Below the pieces are notes generated by a model, which saw only the letters and a program-made list of their open reading frames with translations, was not told where the DNA came from and did no database searches. This document shows positions 16,201-25,556 of a stretch of DNA of 64,000 nt, piece after piece. Where the stretch lies: the NCBI GenBank assembly GCA_035452965.1, contig DAOTCE010000009.1:86501-150500 (forward strand), in the 5' to 3' direction. Numbering within the stretch: position 1 is the first letter of the stretch; the number at the start of each line of letters is the position of its first letter. Source of the DNA: Candidatus Paceibacterota bacterium (GTDB lineage: Bacteria; Verrucomicrobiota; Verrucomicrobiia; Limisphaerales; UBA8199). The position numbers were made by a program, and so were the translations under genes.

Positions 16201-18430
16201 TGCCACCGGGAATTGGGATGCCGTCATCGTCACGCACTCGGGTTTCGAGCGCATCCCTCTGGCGCGCGAAACACAGGAACGATTCTTCGAGGAACAGCTT
16301 CACGAATTGGAGATGATCAAGCGGCAGCACGCGGATTCGTCGAATCGCCGCCTTGTGAAAGAGATCGAAAAGTCCAAGAAACGGCTCGAAGCCAAGCTGC
16401 AAGCCCTCGCCGCCGAGCACAAGAAAGACAACACGCTGACCTTCGAGGAACTCGGCGTGGACCGCATCTTCGTGGACGAAGCGCACTATTTCAAAAACCT
16501 ATTTTACGTCACCAAGATGACGCGCATTGCCGGTCTGCCACAGACCGCCAGCGAACGTGCCTTTGACATGTATCTGAAAGTCCGCCATGTCCAATCCCTC
16601 AACGGCGGAGGCGGTGTAGTGTTTGCCACGGGCACGCCCATCGCGAACAGCATGGCAGAGATGTTCACCATGCAGCGGTATCTCCAGCCCGAGGCGTTGA
16701 AACAGCACAACCTGCATCACTTCGATTCGTGGGCAGCCACGTTCGGCGAACCCGTCACCGCGATGGAACTTTCGCCGGACGGCGCTGGCTACCGGCTCAA
16801 CACGCGATTTGCCCGATTCATCAATGTGCCGGAGCTGATGCAGATGTTCCGCCAGTCTGCCGACGTGCAGACCGCCGCCATGTTGAATCTGCCACGCCCA
16901 AAGCTCGACGGCGAGAAACCCACGATTCGCAACGCACCAGCGACCGAGGAATTAAAGGAGTTCGTCCAATCGCTTGCAGCTCGCGCTGAGAAGCTCAAGG
17001 GCGGACGCATTGATCCGAGCGTGGACAACATGCTGAAAATCACGTCCGAGGGACGTAAGGCCGCGTTGGATCTCCGGTTAATGAAGCCAACATCACCGGA
17101 CGAGCCGCAGGGAAAGGTGAATCAGGCGGTTGAGAACATTCACAGTATCTGGGAGGCGACTGGCGCGCAGCGCTCCACGCAGCTCGCCTTTTGCGACCTC
17201 TCGACACCCAAGGACAAGGGATTCTCGGTCTATCGAGACATGGCCGAGAAGTTGAAGGTCATGGGCATTCCCGAGCGCGAGATTGCCTTCATCCAGGAAT
17301 TTGATTCCGACGCCTCCAAGCTGGCTTTGTTCCGAGACGTGCGCGCGGGCAAGGTCCGCGTCCTGTTCGGCAGCACGCAAAAGATGGGTTCGGGGACGAA
17401 CGTGCAGGAACGTTTGATTGCACTGCACCATCTCGATGCGCCGTGGCGACCGGCGGACGTGGAACAGCGCGAGGGTCGGATACTGCGGCAGGGCAACAAG
17501 AACTCCACCGTTCAGATATTCCGCTACGTCACGGAAGGCAGTTTCGACGCGTATATGTGGCAGACGTTGGAAACGAAGGCCAAGTTCATCGCCCAGGTCA
17601 TGAGCGGTGACATGACCATCCGCCGCCTCGAAGACCTCGACTCGGCTGCACTGACCTACGCGGAGGTCAAAGCCATCGCCTCCGGCAATCCGCTGGTGAT
17701 CGAAAAGGCGCAGGTGGACGCCGAGTTGATTAGGCTGACGCGCCTCCGCTCCGCCCACGCCGAAGAGCAATATCGTATTCGGTCGAATCTCCGGCGCTCG
17801 CATGAAGACGCCGAAATGTTTACCAGCCGTCTGACCAATCTTCGGCAAGACCTCACGGTGCGGCTGGATACGACCGGCGATAAATTCATCATCGAATTGG
17901 ATGGGCAGGAAATGAACAACCGGGGCATCGCCGGCGAGTTGATTCTCCGCCGAGCCGAGAAGCTGAAGAACCGATTCGGGGATGACGTGAGTATCGGTAG
18001 TTTTGCTGGCTTCGCTCTGCTGCTCCGCCCCAGCTTTAACAACACCGTCGAAGTCGTCGTGCGCGGCAAGAACAGCTACGCCGCGCGTGTCACCGACACG
18101 GCGTTGGGCACGATTCGGTCGATGGAAGCCACCGTGCAGGGGTTTGAAGAACGCGCCACCAAGCTGGAGGCCGACATTGCGGATGCTCAAAAGCGCACCA
18201 AGGAACTCGAAACCAAAGTCGGCGCGCTTTTCGAGAAGGAAGAACACTACCAGCACCTGTGCCGTCGCCAAAGCGAGATCGAGGAGCAACTTGACCTCAC
18301 CAAGAATCAAGCCCCCAGCCAGGTGGAAGTGGAGTCCACGGAGGCCATTGATCAGAAGACCTCCGACCGTCATGCGCAAAAGAATCATCGTACGCATTCA
18401 AGCCACCACCGCACCGCCGTCCACGTATGA
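13271..18430 (+). CDS. Giant N6-adenine methylase / SNF2-type helicase fusion
   Basis: 1719 residues. The first 120 are low complexity after an LDLF motif. Next comes a methyltransferase domain: SAM site ILEPACGIGHF at about 239 and catalytic motif NVPF (variant of NPPY) at about 306, followed by RPGGLIMFITSRG. A superfamily II helicase follows: Walker A VGAGKT about 906, DEAH box VDEAHYF about 1067, motif III ATGTPIANS about 1120, and motif VI QREGRILRQGN about 1400. The C-terminal 300 residues are coiled coil. Such fusions occur on ICEs and phages and are thought to protect incoming DNA from restriction or aid its processing; this role is inferred. The stop overlaps the next gene by 4 bases. 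Confidence 0.85.
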   Translation: MAIRRNHVESDQQLDLFSTPRPPRETVDPIRPNGREALARTPPEDGPRNGAERHSASIASGSGGQDEGRNGHPSHPVDAAGSNGATGSDSSVGDGAGEIYPAPAGRLSRPIRRSAPEVRNESNYRISDSDRIGEGPPRQKFRQNIEAIQTLRKVEAEGRPATPEEKTALVRYVGWGAMPQVFDPRNYEWRSARAEVEQLLTPEELEAARASTLNAHYTSPTVVRAMYRALEQFGFERGRILEPACGIGHFIGLMPEAMHRHSTITGVEIDPITARIAKALYPDADVRTQGFENAKLADGFFDVAISNVPFGDYPVHDPSLNAYRFPIHDYFFAKALEKVRPGGLIMFITSRGTMDKLDSTLREYLAPKAELLGAIRLPNTAFKQNAGTEVTTDILMLRKLHPGETPRGPAWREVQEFTNHNWEKIPINEYFVERPHLMLGHLQLTGRMYRDNEPTLEPDGRVLGDALGAAVPELPAGIYRAQRVELMESAPEQTIPAPDVVKPNAFCIHDGIVCIREENVLRPLNDLPSETRSRIRGMIQVRDAVRDCLRAQVDGSPEERVVETRQQLNIAYDRFAARFGPLNLRANQRAFDGDPDLPLLLSLENYNDETKRATKATIFTERTIHHRQPVESVDTPKEALLVSLNECGGVDLDRMAGLLNKPVEEFLPDLKGLIFRNPQTNEWETDDQYLSGNVREKLTVADAAALTDPRFAENVEALKSVQPADLAATEIDVRLGSAWLPPGDVKDFTNQLLNIPSGVEVGHVHALGTWHINANWEAKGATANTTDWGTDRYTAIELIEDALNLKTPTVYDTVDDKPVVNAQATEAAREKQERIKERFKEWVWSDDARRERLCRLYNDTFNHTRVRTFNGDHLTLPGASGAIQLHGHQKAGVWRILQTPNTLLAHVVGAGKTFTMVAAAMELKRLGLARKPMFSVPNHMLGQFSTELLTLYPGANILVAGKEDFESQNRKKLFSRIATGNWDAVIVTHSGFERIPLARETQERFFEEQLHELEMIKRQHADSSNRRLVKEIEKSKKRLEAKLQALAAEHKKDNTLTFEELGVDRIFVDEAHYFKNLFYVTKMTRIAGLPQTASERAFDMYLKVRHVQSLNGGGGVVFATGTPIANSMAEMFTMQRYLQPEALKQHNLHHFDSWAATFGEPVTAMELSPDGAGYRLNTRFARFINVPELMQMFRQSADVQTAAMLNLPRPKLDGEKPTIRNAPATEELKEFVQSLAARAEKLKGGRIDPSVDNMLKITSEGRKAALDLRLMKPTSPDEPQGKVNQAVENIHSIWEATGAQRSTQLAFCDLSTPKDKGFSVYRDMAEKLKVMGIPEREIAFIQEFDSDASKLALFRDVRAGKVRVLFGSTQKMGSGTNVQERLIALHHLDAPWRPADVEQREGRILRQGNKNSTVQIFRYVTEGSFDAYMWQTLETKAKFIAQVMSGDMTIRRLEDLDSAALTYAEVKAIASGNPLVIEKAQVDAELIRLTRLRSAHAEEQYRIRSNLRRSHEDAEMFTSRLTNLRQDLTVRLDTTGDKFIIELDGQEMNNRGIAGELILRRAEKLKNRFGDDVSIGSFAGFALLLRPSFNNTVEVVVRGKNSYAARVTDTALGTIRSMEATVQGFEERATKLEADIADAQKRTKELETKVGALFEKEEHYQHLCRRQSEIEEQLDLTKNQAPSQVEVESTEAIDQKTSDRHAQKNHRTHSSHHRTAVHV
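13341..13592 (+). CDS. Small charged protein, out-of-frame inside the methylase-helicase
   Basis: An 83-residue frame from GTG 13341 (or ATG 13368), read +1 relative to the large gene whose N-terminal segment it overlaps. It reads as a real protein: LLTQYGRMAEKHWREHRPKM then a helical region and WEMVREKYILLPPED at the end, which resembles small conserved proteins found beside similar mobile-element methylase-helicases. By contrast, the large frame over the same bases is Gly/Ser/Pro/Arg-rich and featureless. Either both are used, or the large protein begins differently. The family name is not certain. Confidence 0.6.
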   Translation: MKLLTQYGRMAEKHWREHRPKMVREMERKGILHQLLLEAEDKTKDEMATLRIQLMQQGATAQQAQIQAWEMVREKYILLPPED

Positions 18431-18741
18431 GCACCGCGACGCACCAGACCGAGTTTCTAAGTTGGAAGATTCTGCCTGCCCGCCTTGATGCCGCGCAGAC
18501 CGCGTGGTATCTCGGATTCGAGCCTCACGAGATTCCCATGCTCATCGCCGCGAACCTGCTCAAACCCCTTGGCAAGCCCGCGCGAAATTGCACGAAGTAC
18601 TTCGCCACCGAAACGCTGGAACAACTACGTCGCGACGAGAAATGGCTCGCCCGCGCCAGCGACGCCATTGCCGCGTATTGGAGAGAACGAAACGCCCGCA
18701 AGCGTTCGGCTGGCGGGCGCAACGGAGGCGGCAGCAGATAA
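18427..18741 (+). CDS. Small winged-HTH protein, possible excisionase
   Basis: 104 residues, ATGA-overlapping the methylase-helicase stop. The centre (DAAQTAWYLGFEPHEIPMLI followed by a KPLG turn and a FATETLEQLRRDEKW helix) looks like a MerR/excisionase-type DNA-binding fold in which residues scan for a site by a helix-turn-helix and a short wing. The C-terminus is basic. It ends one base before the convergent integrase gene. Position and fold suggest a recombination directionality factor, but this is inference and a general DNA-binding role is equally possible. Confidence 0.55.
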   Translation: MSTATHQTEFLSWKILPARLDAAQTAWYLGFEPHEIPMLIAANLLKPLGKPARNCTKYFATETLEQLRRDEKWLARASDAIAAYWRERNARKRSAGGRNGGGSR

Positions 18742-18742
18742 A

Positions 18743-19819
18743 CTAGCCAACGGTCTGGCCGAGGCGGGTAGCTCGATCTCGCTCGGCCGTGAGCGGCGGA
18801 AGTTGGATGATTTGACCCTCTGCAGCCTGTTTCTCGTAGCTTTCCAGAGACGGCAATTTCACCTTGGCCTTGCGAGCGTAAGCGCGATGCACGGCCTTAC
18901 TGTTGTGGCCGAGCGCCTCCTGGGCGAACCGTTCGGGGTAACCGCATTGCTTTGCGCGTTCCGCCCAAGCGTATCTGTAAGAATGCAGAGACACCCCTTT
19001 GATGCCCAAGCCTTCGCAGCGTTGCTTAAATTCTGTCGCCCGATCGCCGCAACGGACGGTATGCAGATAGGGGAACAGCGGCCCAACTACCGCCAGCCGG
19101 CGGAGAACCGCTTCGATTTCGTCTCCAAAGTGGATCATTGCCAGGCTGCCGGTCTTCTGCCGGTTGTAGGCGATAGTCCGGTTGGGCCAGTCAATGTCCT
19201 CGGCCTTGAGGTTGGCGATGTCCGTTTGCGAGCCGCCCAGATGCCAGCAGAGTTCGTAGAAGCTCTGTCGCTCGGGGTTCTTCTCTCGCTCAATGATCCG
19301 CTGATGTTCCTCCAGCGTGATGGCGCGTTTGGGTTGGAAGCGGACTTCCGGCCAGAGTCGCTTCGGTATGATCGGCCACGGCAGCCAGTTCATCGCGAGG
19401 CAGAAGTTGTGGAGCTTGCGCAGGTGGACGTTGGTGCTGACCGTGCCGGCCTTGAGGCAGGCAAGCATTTGCTCAGCCTGAGTTTCAAGGATGATTTTCC
19501 CGCGAATCAGGTCGAGCGCCGACTCCTTCGCTGCCCGAACCCAGCGCTCTTTGGTCGAACCTTCCTTGGTTTCGATGATGGCGTTCAGGGCGTCCTGCCA
19601 GGTCCGGGTGGAGACGCCGGAGTCCGTTCCGGCGAGATACGCCTTGGCGAGGTGTAGATTGAGTTGGGGTTGGCGGAAGGATTCGTTCTTCGCGTTGAGC
19701 AGAGTGGTCGCTTCGGCGCGGTCCTTTGTTCCGAGGCTCTCCTGTTTTCCAGTCTCGGAGTTGTGGGCGTAGAACATGCCGCCCTTCTTGCGACGGTAGA
19801 GGCGAAATCGGTTTTTCAT
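18743..19819 (-). CDS. int: Tyrosine recombinase (ICE integrase)
   Basis: 358 residues. An N-terminal arm-binding region (RLYRRKKGGMFYAHNSETGK, residues 5-24) and a SAM-like core-binding domain are followed by the catalytic domain. Box II is present as LHSYRYAW (His-x-x-Arg) and the tyrosine as HRAYAR, with LGHN before it. The first catalytic Arg, normally GLRxSE, is missing: the segment reads LGGSQTDIANL. It is transcribed away from tRNA-Cys, whose 3' end lies 212 bases upstream, which is the standard layout for tRNA-targeted integration. It is the end gene of the ICE. Confidence 0.85.
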   Translation of the reverse strand: MKNRFRLYRRKKGGMFYAHNSETGKQESLGTKDRAEATTLLNAKNESFRQPQLNLHLAKAYLAGTDSGVSTRTWQDALNAIIETKEGSTKERWVRAAKESALDLIRGKIILETQAEQMLACLKAGTVSTNVHLRKLHNFCLAMNWLPWPIIPKRLWPEVRFQPKRAITLEEHQRIIEREKNPERQSFYELCWHLGGSQTDIANLKAEDIDWPNRTIAYNRQKTGSLAMIHFGDEIEAVLRRLAVVGPLFPYLHTVRCGDRATEFKQRCEGLGIKGVSLHSYRYAWAERAKQCGYPERFAQEALGHNSKAVHRAYARKAKVKLPSLESYEKQAAEGQIIQLPPLTAERDRATRLGQTVG

Positions 19820-19954
19820 GGCTCGAATTTTTTGTTCGAGCCTGCCAAGCGAGGACGAAGGGCAGGTGTCTCAATGACACCAAACGCACGGCCAATTGCG
19901 TTTCAGCAAGTCGTGCCGGGGTGATCGCGGAGTTGTTGTTGAGTACTTCCGAGT

Positions 19955-20003
19955 CACAAATCTGCTGGCACTTTTGCTGGCACTTGAGGGCTGTGAGATT
20001 TGT
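19955..20003. repeat. Repeats at the integrase/att region
   Basis: Between the integrase start and tRNA-Cys lie two direct copies of TGCTGGCACTT (19963-19973 and 19975-19985, 12-base step), flanked by an inverted pair ACAAATC (19956-19962) and GATTTGT (19997-20003). Short direct repeats next to a tRNA attachment site are typical of integrase arm-binding sites. This is inference from position. Confidence 0.45.
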
Positions 20004-20031
20004 AACTCCTTGTCCAAACGATATTTGGAAT

Positions 20032-20106
20032 TGGAGGCGGAGGTCGGAATCGAACCGACGAATGAGGCTTTTGCAGAGCCCTGCCTTACCACTTGGCTAC
20101 CCCGCC
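20032..20106 (-). tRNA. tRNA-Cys(GCA)
   Basis: A full cloverleaf on the minus strand: 7-bp acceptor stem GGCGGGG with CTCCGCC (one G-U), D arm GCC/GGC, anticodon stem GGGCT/AGCCT with loop CTGCAAA giving anticodon GCA, T arm GTCGG/CCGAC, discriminator T73 as expected for Cys, and encoded CCA. Its 3' end faces the integrase, so it is the probable integration target (attR), the ICE lying at lower coordinates. The matching copy of the tRNA end should be left of the window. Confidence 0.93.
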
Positions 20107-20357
20107 ACCGAATTTGTGCGGAAATTAAACCAGTTCAGGTGACACGCAAGTATTAAGTGACACCGTTAATTGACTCCCGTTACCAACGGCGCCGCGGATG
20201 CGTCGGCGGAGCGAGAAGGCGGATGCGTCCTCAGATGGCCTCAACTCCAAGGGTTTTTCACCGGGGGACAAACCGCTGAAGCGGTTCGGAACTCACACCG
20301 GCCCGCCGACACCCAACTCAAGTTGGGTGTTAATGAGAGGGCACAGGCGAAGGTTGG
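20107..20357. other. Gap between carB half and tRNA-Cys
   Basis: Nothing coding was seen. In particular there is no sign of the missing C-terminal half of CarB in any frame. Two small plus frames here are chance. Confidence 0.5.
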
Positions 20358-21878
<1,521 letters not shown>

Positions 21879-21975
21879 AGCAGGCGCACTGAATAAAGCG
21901 CAATCGGAGGCGCTTGTCAGTGTCAAAGTTGAGAGTGCCCGATTCGCGTGTGAGGACAGATCAAAGCACGTCCGG

Positions 21976-22857
21976 TCACGGTTTGCGCATCCGCAACGCC
22001 ACGCGCACCGCGGAGAGTTCCTTGCGCTTGGCTGCGCCAACCTTCGGATAGCTCAGATCGAGAGACTTCAGGGCATCCACGATCACCTCGGCGACGACGA
22101 CGCGAGTGAACCATTTGTGGTCGGCGGGCACGACGTGCCAGGGGGCGCAATCGGTGGCGGTGTGGCGAATCATGTCCTCGTAGGCGCGCATGTAGGCGCC
22201 CCACCTCTGGCGCTCGCGGAGGTCGTCGGGGGAGAACTTCCAGTTTTTCTCTGGCAGTTCAAGGCGGCGGAGCAGGCGCTGGCGCTGCTCCTGTTTGGAG
22301 ACATGGAGGAAGAATTTGCGCACGAGGATGCCGTTGCGCGTGATGAAGCGCTCGAAGGCATTGATGTCTTCGAAGCGCTCGCGCCAGATGTCTTTGGTGA
22401 CGAGGGCGGGAGGCAGCTTTTGGCGGGCGAGCAGGTCGGGACGGACGCGCACGACAAGGACCTCCTCGTAGTAGGAGCGGTTGAAGATGCCGATACGGCC
22501 ACGTTCAGGGAGGCACTTGGTGGTGCGCCAGAGGAAGTCATGGTCCAGCTCTTCCGCCGAGGGGGCTTTAAACGGGAAGACCTGGCAGCCCTGGGGATTG
22601 ACGCCGGACATGACGTGCTTGATGGTGCCATCTTTGCCGGCGGCGTCCATGGCCTGGAAGATGAGCAGCAGGGCCCACTGGTCCTGGGCGTAGAGCTTAT
22701 CCTGCAGTTCGCGGAGGCGGGCGATGCCGTCTTCCAGCCATTCCTGGGCACGGTCTTTGGATTTGATCTTCCAGGTGTCGGCCGGGCTGATGTCGGCCAG
22801 ACGAAACTTCTTATCATCGGCGATGCGATAGCGTTTAACCAACTCCGAGCTTTTCAT
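21976..22857 (-). CDS. ppk2: Polyphosphate kinase 2 family (PPK2)
   Basis: 293 residues from ATG 22857 (MKSSELVKRYRIADD). It has the single PPK2 domain: Walker A-like FQAMDAAGKDGTIKHVMSG at about residue 84, the PPK2 signature GIFNRSYYEEVLVVRVRP (Walker B-like Arg/Tyr region) at about 140, and the lid-like segment with HVSKQEQRQRLLRRLELPEKNWKFS. These enzymes move phosphate between polyphosphate and nucleoside mono- or diphosphates. The FNRSYYEEVLVVRV form and the length fit the cytoplasmic single-domain group that makes NDP/NTP from polyphosphate. The extra upstream codons to 22953 look non-coding. Confidence 0.9.
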   Translation of the reverse strand: MKSSELVKRYRIADDKKFRLADISPADTWKIKSKDRAQEWLEDGIARLRELQDKLYAQDQWALLLIFQAMDAAGKDGTIKHVMSGVNPQGCQVFPFKAPSAEELDHDFLWRTTKCLPERGRIGIFNRSYYEEVLVVRVRPDLLARQKLPPALVTKDIWRERFEDINAFERFITRNGILVRKFFLHVSKQEQRQRLLRRLELPEKNWKFSPDDLRERQRWGAYMRAYEDMIRHTATDCAPWHVVPADHKWFTRVVVAEVIVDALKSLDLSYPKVGAAKRKELSAVRVALRMRKP

Positions 22858-23256
22858 AGTTTCCTTGATCAGTTTTCCGAGCCGAGGCAGCCCAAGGGCT
22901 GTGGCCGGGAACGGATAAAGCATAACGTGCGAACAAAGCGATGCCAACGCCAAATGGGGACGGCAGACGAATCTTCATGAGGCTTGTTTCTCGGAGAAGT
23001 ATTCGCTCAAGCGAGCGGCCGCCTTCCCTCTTTGAGCTGGAAGGGTAAAACGGTCGCGGAGTTGGCGGGTAAGATATGATGGAAGGAAGCCCCGCCTGAT
23101 TTCTGCGTGACGGGCAGGAGGCGGATGGCGTTGTGGAGCGAACTCTCAGCCTGGGGATGCCGGGGTAAGCTCGACAGCTCTGGCGGCAGGCTGTTTTCTG
23201 GCGCGTTCTGACGGTGGCAGGCGTGGAATGCGGACGGATTGGCCGCCACGCTACGC
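22858..23256. other. Intergenic gap between ppk2 and thiG
   Basis: About 400 bases without a convincing gene. An 80-codon minus frame exists at 23007-23249 but has no recognisable features. It may be a member of a dispersed repeat, which could not be tested here. Confidence 0.35.
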
Positions 23257-24045
23257 TCAGTCCAGGAACGCCGTCAACGGGCTGGTTGCGGCAGCCGTTT
23301 CCTGTTGCGCAGGCAATCCGGCCTCGAAGGCAGCGCGCCCGGCCTCGACCGCCATGCGGAAGGCGGCGGCCATCCGGTTTGGATCACTTGCCACAGCAAT
23401 CGCCGTGTTGACCAGCACCGCGTCCGCCCCCAGCTCCATCGCCTCGCTCGCGTGACTCGGCGCGCCCAGTCCCGCATCCACCACCACCGGTACGACAGCC
23501 TGCTCAATGATGATGCGAATCTGGTCCCGGGTCTGAAGGCCGCGGTTGGACCCGATCGGCGCGCCCAGTGGCATGACTGTTGCCGTGCCGATGTCCTGCA
23601 ATCTTTTCGCAAGGACCGGATCGGCGTTGATGTAAGGCAGCACCGCGAATCCCTCCTTCACGAGCGTCTCCGCGGCCTTGAGCGTTTCGACCGGGTCCGG
23701 CAGCAAATAGCGCGGGTCGGGATGGATCTCAAGCTTGACCCATTTGGGCAGCCCGGCCGCCGCCGCCAATCGGGCGAGGCGAACGGCCTCCTCGGCGTTC
23801 ATTGCGCCGCTGGTATTGGGCAACACCAGAAACTTGTCGGGGCTTAGGAACTCCAGGATGTTCGCGAACGGGTCATTTCGCCCGCTCAAATCCGCCCGCC
23901 GCAACGCCACCGTCACCATCTCCGCGCCGCTGACCTCCGCGGCCTCGCGCATGGCTTCGGGCGAGCTGAACTTGCCCGTGCCGAGGATCAGGCGCGAGCG
24001 GAAGCTGCGCCCGGCGATGACTAATGGCTGGTTGGACAGAGACAT
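23257..24045 (-). CDS. thiG: Thiazole synthase ThiG
   Basis: 262 residues from ATG 24045 (MSLSNQPLVI); the TTG nine bases upstream is less likely. ThiG hallmarks: RSRLILGTGKFSSPEAMREA at the start, Schiff-base Lys in KWVKLEIHPDPRYLLPD, PLGAPIGSNRGLQ for phosphate binding, and VVVDAGLGAPSHASEAMELG followed by ADAVLVNTAIAVA. The enzyme joins deoxyxylulose phosphate, dehydroglycine and ThiS-thiocarboxylate sulfur into the thiazole of thiamine. It is last in the transcript thiH-thiS-thiG. Confidence 0.95.
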   Translation of the reverse strand: MSLSNQPLVIAGRSFRSRLILGTGKFSSPEAMREAAEVSGAEMVTVALRRADLSGRNDPFANILEFLSPDKFLVLPNTSGAMNAEEAVRLARLAAAAGLPKWVKLEIHPDPRYLLPDPVETLKAAETLVKEGFAVLPYINADPVLAKRLQDIGTATVMPLGAPIGSNRGLQTRDQIRIIIEQAVVPVVVDAGLGAPSHASEAMELGADAVLVNTAIAVASDPNRMAAAFRMAVEAGRAAFEAGLPAQQETAAATSPLTAFLD

Positions 24046-24103
24046 CGCCGCCAATGTAGCCGCGCCTCGCAGGTGTTGTCGAGCAGGGGCCCAAGCGGGT
24101 CAT

Positions 24104-24352
24104 TCACCCCCCGGCGACGATCTTCACAATTTCCAGCCGGTCACCCACCTTAAGCTGGCGCCGGACGAATTCCGACGGTGCCACCGCCTCGTTGTTATGC
24201 TCGACCACCACACTGCGCGGCAGGAGGTTTTGCGCGAGCAGGAAGTCCGCAATCGAGCACGGCAGTTGACATTCAATTCGCTTTCCATTTGCAATGACGA
24301 ACGACGCATTCATGGCCGACGGCGTTGAGTTCGAGGCTGGGGGCTGGCTCAT
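24104..24352 (-). CDS. thiS: Sulfur carrier protein ThiS
   Basis: 82 residues from ATG 24352, whose upstream GGAAC acts as ribosome site; an internal ATG (Met14) is possible and nearer the 66-70 residue family norm. The ubiquitin-like fold is recognisable by SIADFLLAQNLLPRSVVVEHN and NEAVAPSEFVRRQLKVGDRL, and it ends in the obligatory Gly-Gly that is adenylated and thiocarboxylated to pass sulfur to ThiG. It lies 7 bases after thiH and 58 before thiG. Confidence 0.92.
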   Translation of the reverse strand: MSQPPASNSTPSAMNASFVIANGKRIECQLPCSIADFLLAQNLLPRSVVVEHNNEAVAPSEFVRRQLKVGDRLEIVKIVAGG

Positions 24353-24359
24353 CTTGTTC

Positions 24360-25556
24360 CTATGCCGTCAGCGCCGCATCCCAATCCTTCCACACCGGCT
24401 CATAGCCGAGCCGACGAATACGGTCGGCGACCTCGGCCGGCGAGCGCTCGTCGGCGATCTCGAACTGGCCGGTGGCATGGCCGGCCCGGTTGCCCACTCC
24501 CGCCCACTCGCTGGCGCCGAGTCCGACAATCCGGCCTTGTTCAGTGTGGTGCAGCTTCTCCTTACCCGCGCCCGTGTAGCCGCCCGGCTCGGTGTGGCTG
24601 CCCGCGCTCATCAGCGTAATGCCGAGCGGGAGCAGCCCGTCGCGCAGCTTCGGCGACTCCCGGGTCGAAAGCACCAACCCGACATCGGGAAACATCAAGC
24701 GAAAGGCGCACAACAACTGCACCAGTTCCCGATCGCTCAGGTGCGTAAGCGGTTGGAATTCACCCGCGCACGGCCGCAGCCGCGGCAGGGAAATGGTGAG
24801 TTGCGTCTTCCAGCATTTGCGGAGCAGATATGCCGCATGGGCCGCGACGCTGATGGCCTCCAGCCGCCAATCACCCAGGCCATAGAGCGCGCCGATGCCC
24901 AGCCGCCGGAAGCCCGCGGCGCAGGCGCGCTCGGGCGTCTCCAATCGCCATGCGAAGTCCCGCTTGGGACCGGCCGTATGCATGGCGGCATAGACGTCGC
25001 GGTCGTAGGTCTCCTGATACACGACCAGACCATCCGCTCCGGCGCGCACGATCGGCCGGTAGGTCTCGGTTTCCATCGGGCCGACCTCAAGCGAGAGGCT
25101 CGGCACCTCCGCGTGCAGCAGCATCACGCATTGGGCCATGTAGTCCGCCGAGACGAACTTAGGATGCTCCCCCGCCACCAGCAGGATGTTGCGGAAGCCC
25201 TGCGCCAGCAATGCCCGCGCCTCGCGCCGCACCTCTTCGGGTGTCAGGGTCACTCGCAAGATGGGATTGTCCCGCGAGAACCCGCAATACTTGCAGGCAT
25301 TGATGCACTCGTTCGAGAGATACAGGGGGGCAAACAGGCGCATGACCTTGCCAAAACGCTGCTGGGTTATCTGTCGCGACCGCCGCGACAGCTCTTCCAG
25401 GAGGTCCGCGCCCGCCGGCGAGATCAAGTGCGCAAAGTCCTCCAGCCCCAGCCTATCCCGCTCCAGGCTAGCTTGCGCCGCCGTCCTGGACGTCCGCAAA
25501 GCGCGTTCCGTCAACGCCGCCAGCGGCAGAGAGTTAAATTCCGTGACAAAGCTCAC
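24360..25556 (-). CDS. thiH: Tyrosine lyase ThiH (radical SAM)
   Basis: 398 residues. The radical SAM cluster motif C-x3-C-x2-C is seen as CINACKYCGF at about residue 84, followed by EGEVRREARALLAQGF region, GEHPKFVSADYM, a SAM-binding GLVVYQETYDRDVYAAMHT, GLGDWRLEAI and the C-terminal ISLPRLRPCAG. ThiH splits tyrosine into p-cresol and dehydroglycine, the glycine source used by ThiG in anaerobic or facultative-type thiazole synthesis (ThiO does this in many aerobes). First gene of the thi transcript. Confidence 0.94.
   Translation of the reverse strand: MSFVTEFNSLPLAALTERALRTSRTAAQASLERDRLGLEDFAHLISPAGADLLEELSRRSRQITQQRFGKVMRLFAPLYLSNECINACKYCGFSRDNPILRVTLTPEEVRREARALLAQGFRNILLVAGEHPKFVSADYMAQCVMLLHAEVPSLSLEVGPMETETYRPIVRAGADGLVVYQETYDRDVYAAMHTAGPKRDFAWRLETPERACAAGFRRLGIGALYGLGDWRLEAISVAAHAAYLLRKCWKTQLTISLPRLRPCAGEFQPLTHLSDRELVQLLCAFRLMFPDVGLVLSTRESPKLRDGLLPLGITLMSAGSHTEPGGYTGAGKEKLHHTEQGRIVGLGASEWAGVGNRAGHATGQFEIADERSPAEVADRIRRLGYEPVWKDWDAALTA

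Noticed and set aside
14690..16486. 598-residue minus ORF opposite the methylase-helicase
   Set aside because: Shadow of a GC-rich gene; no motifs, while the plus frame has all methylase and helicase motifs.
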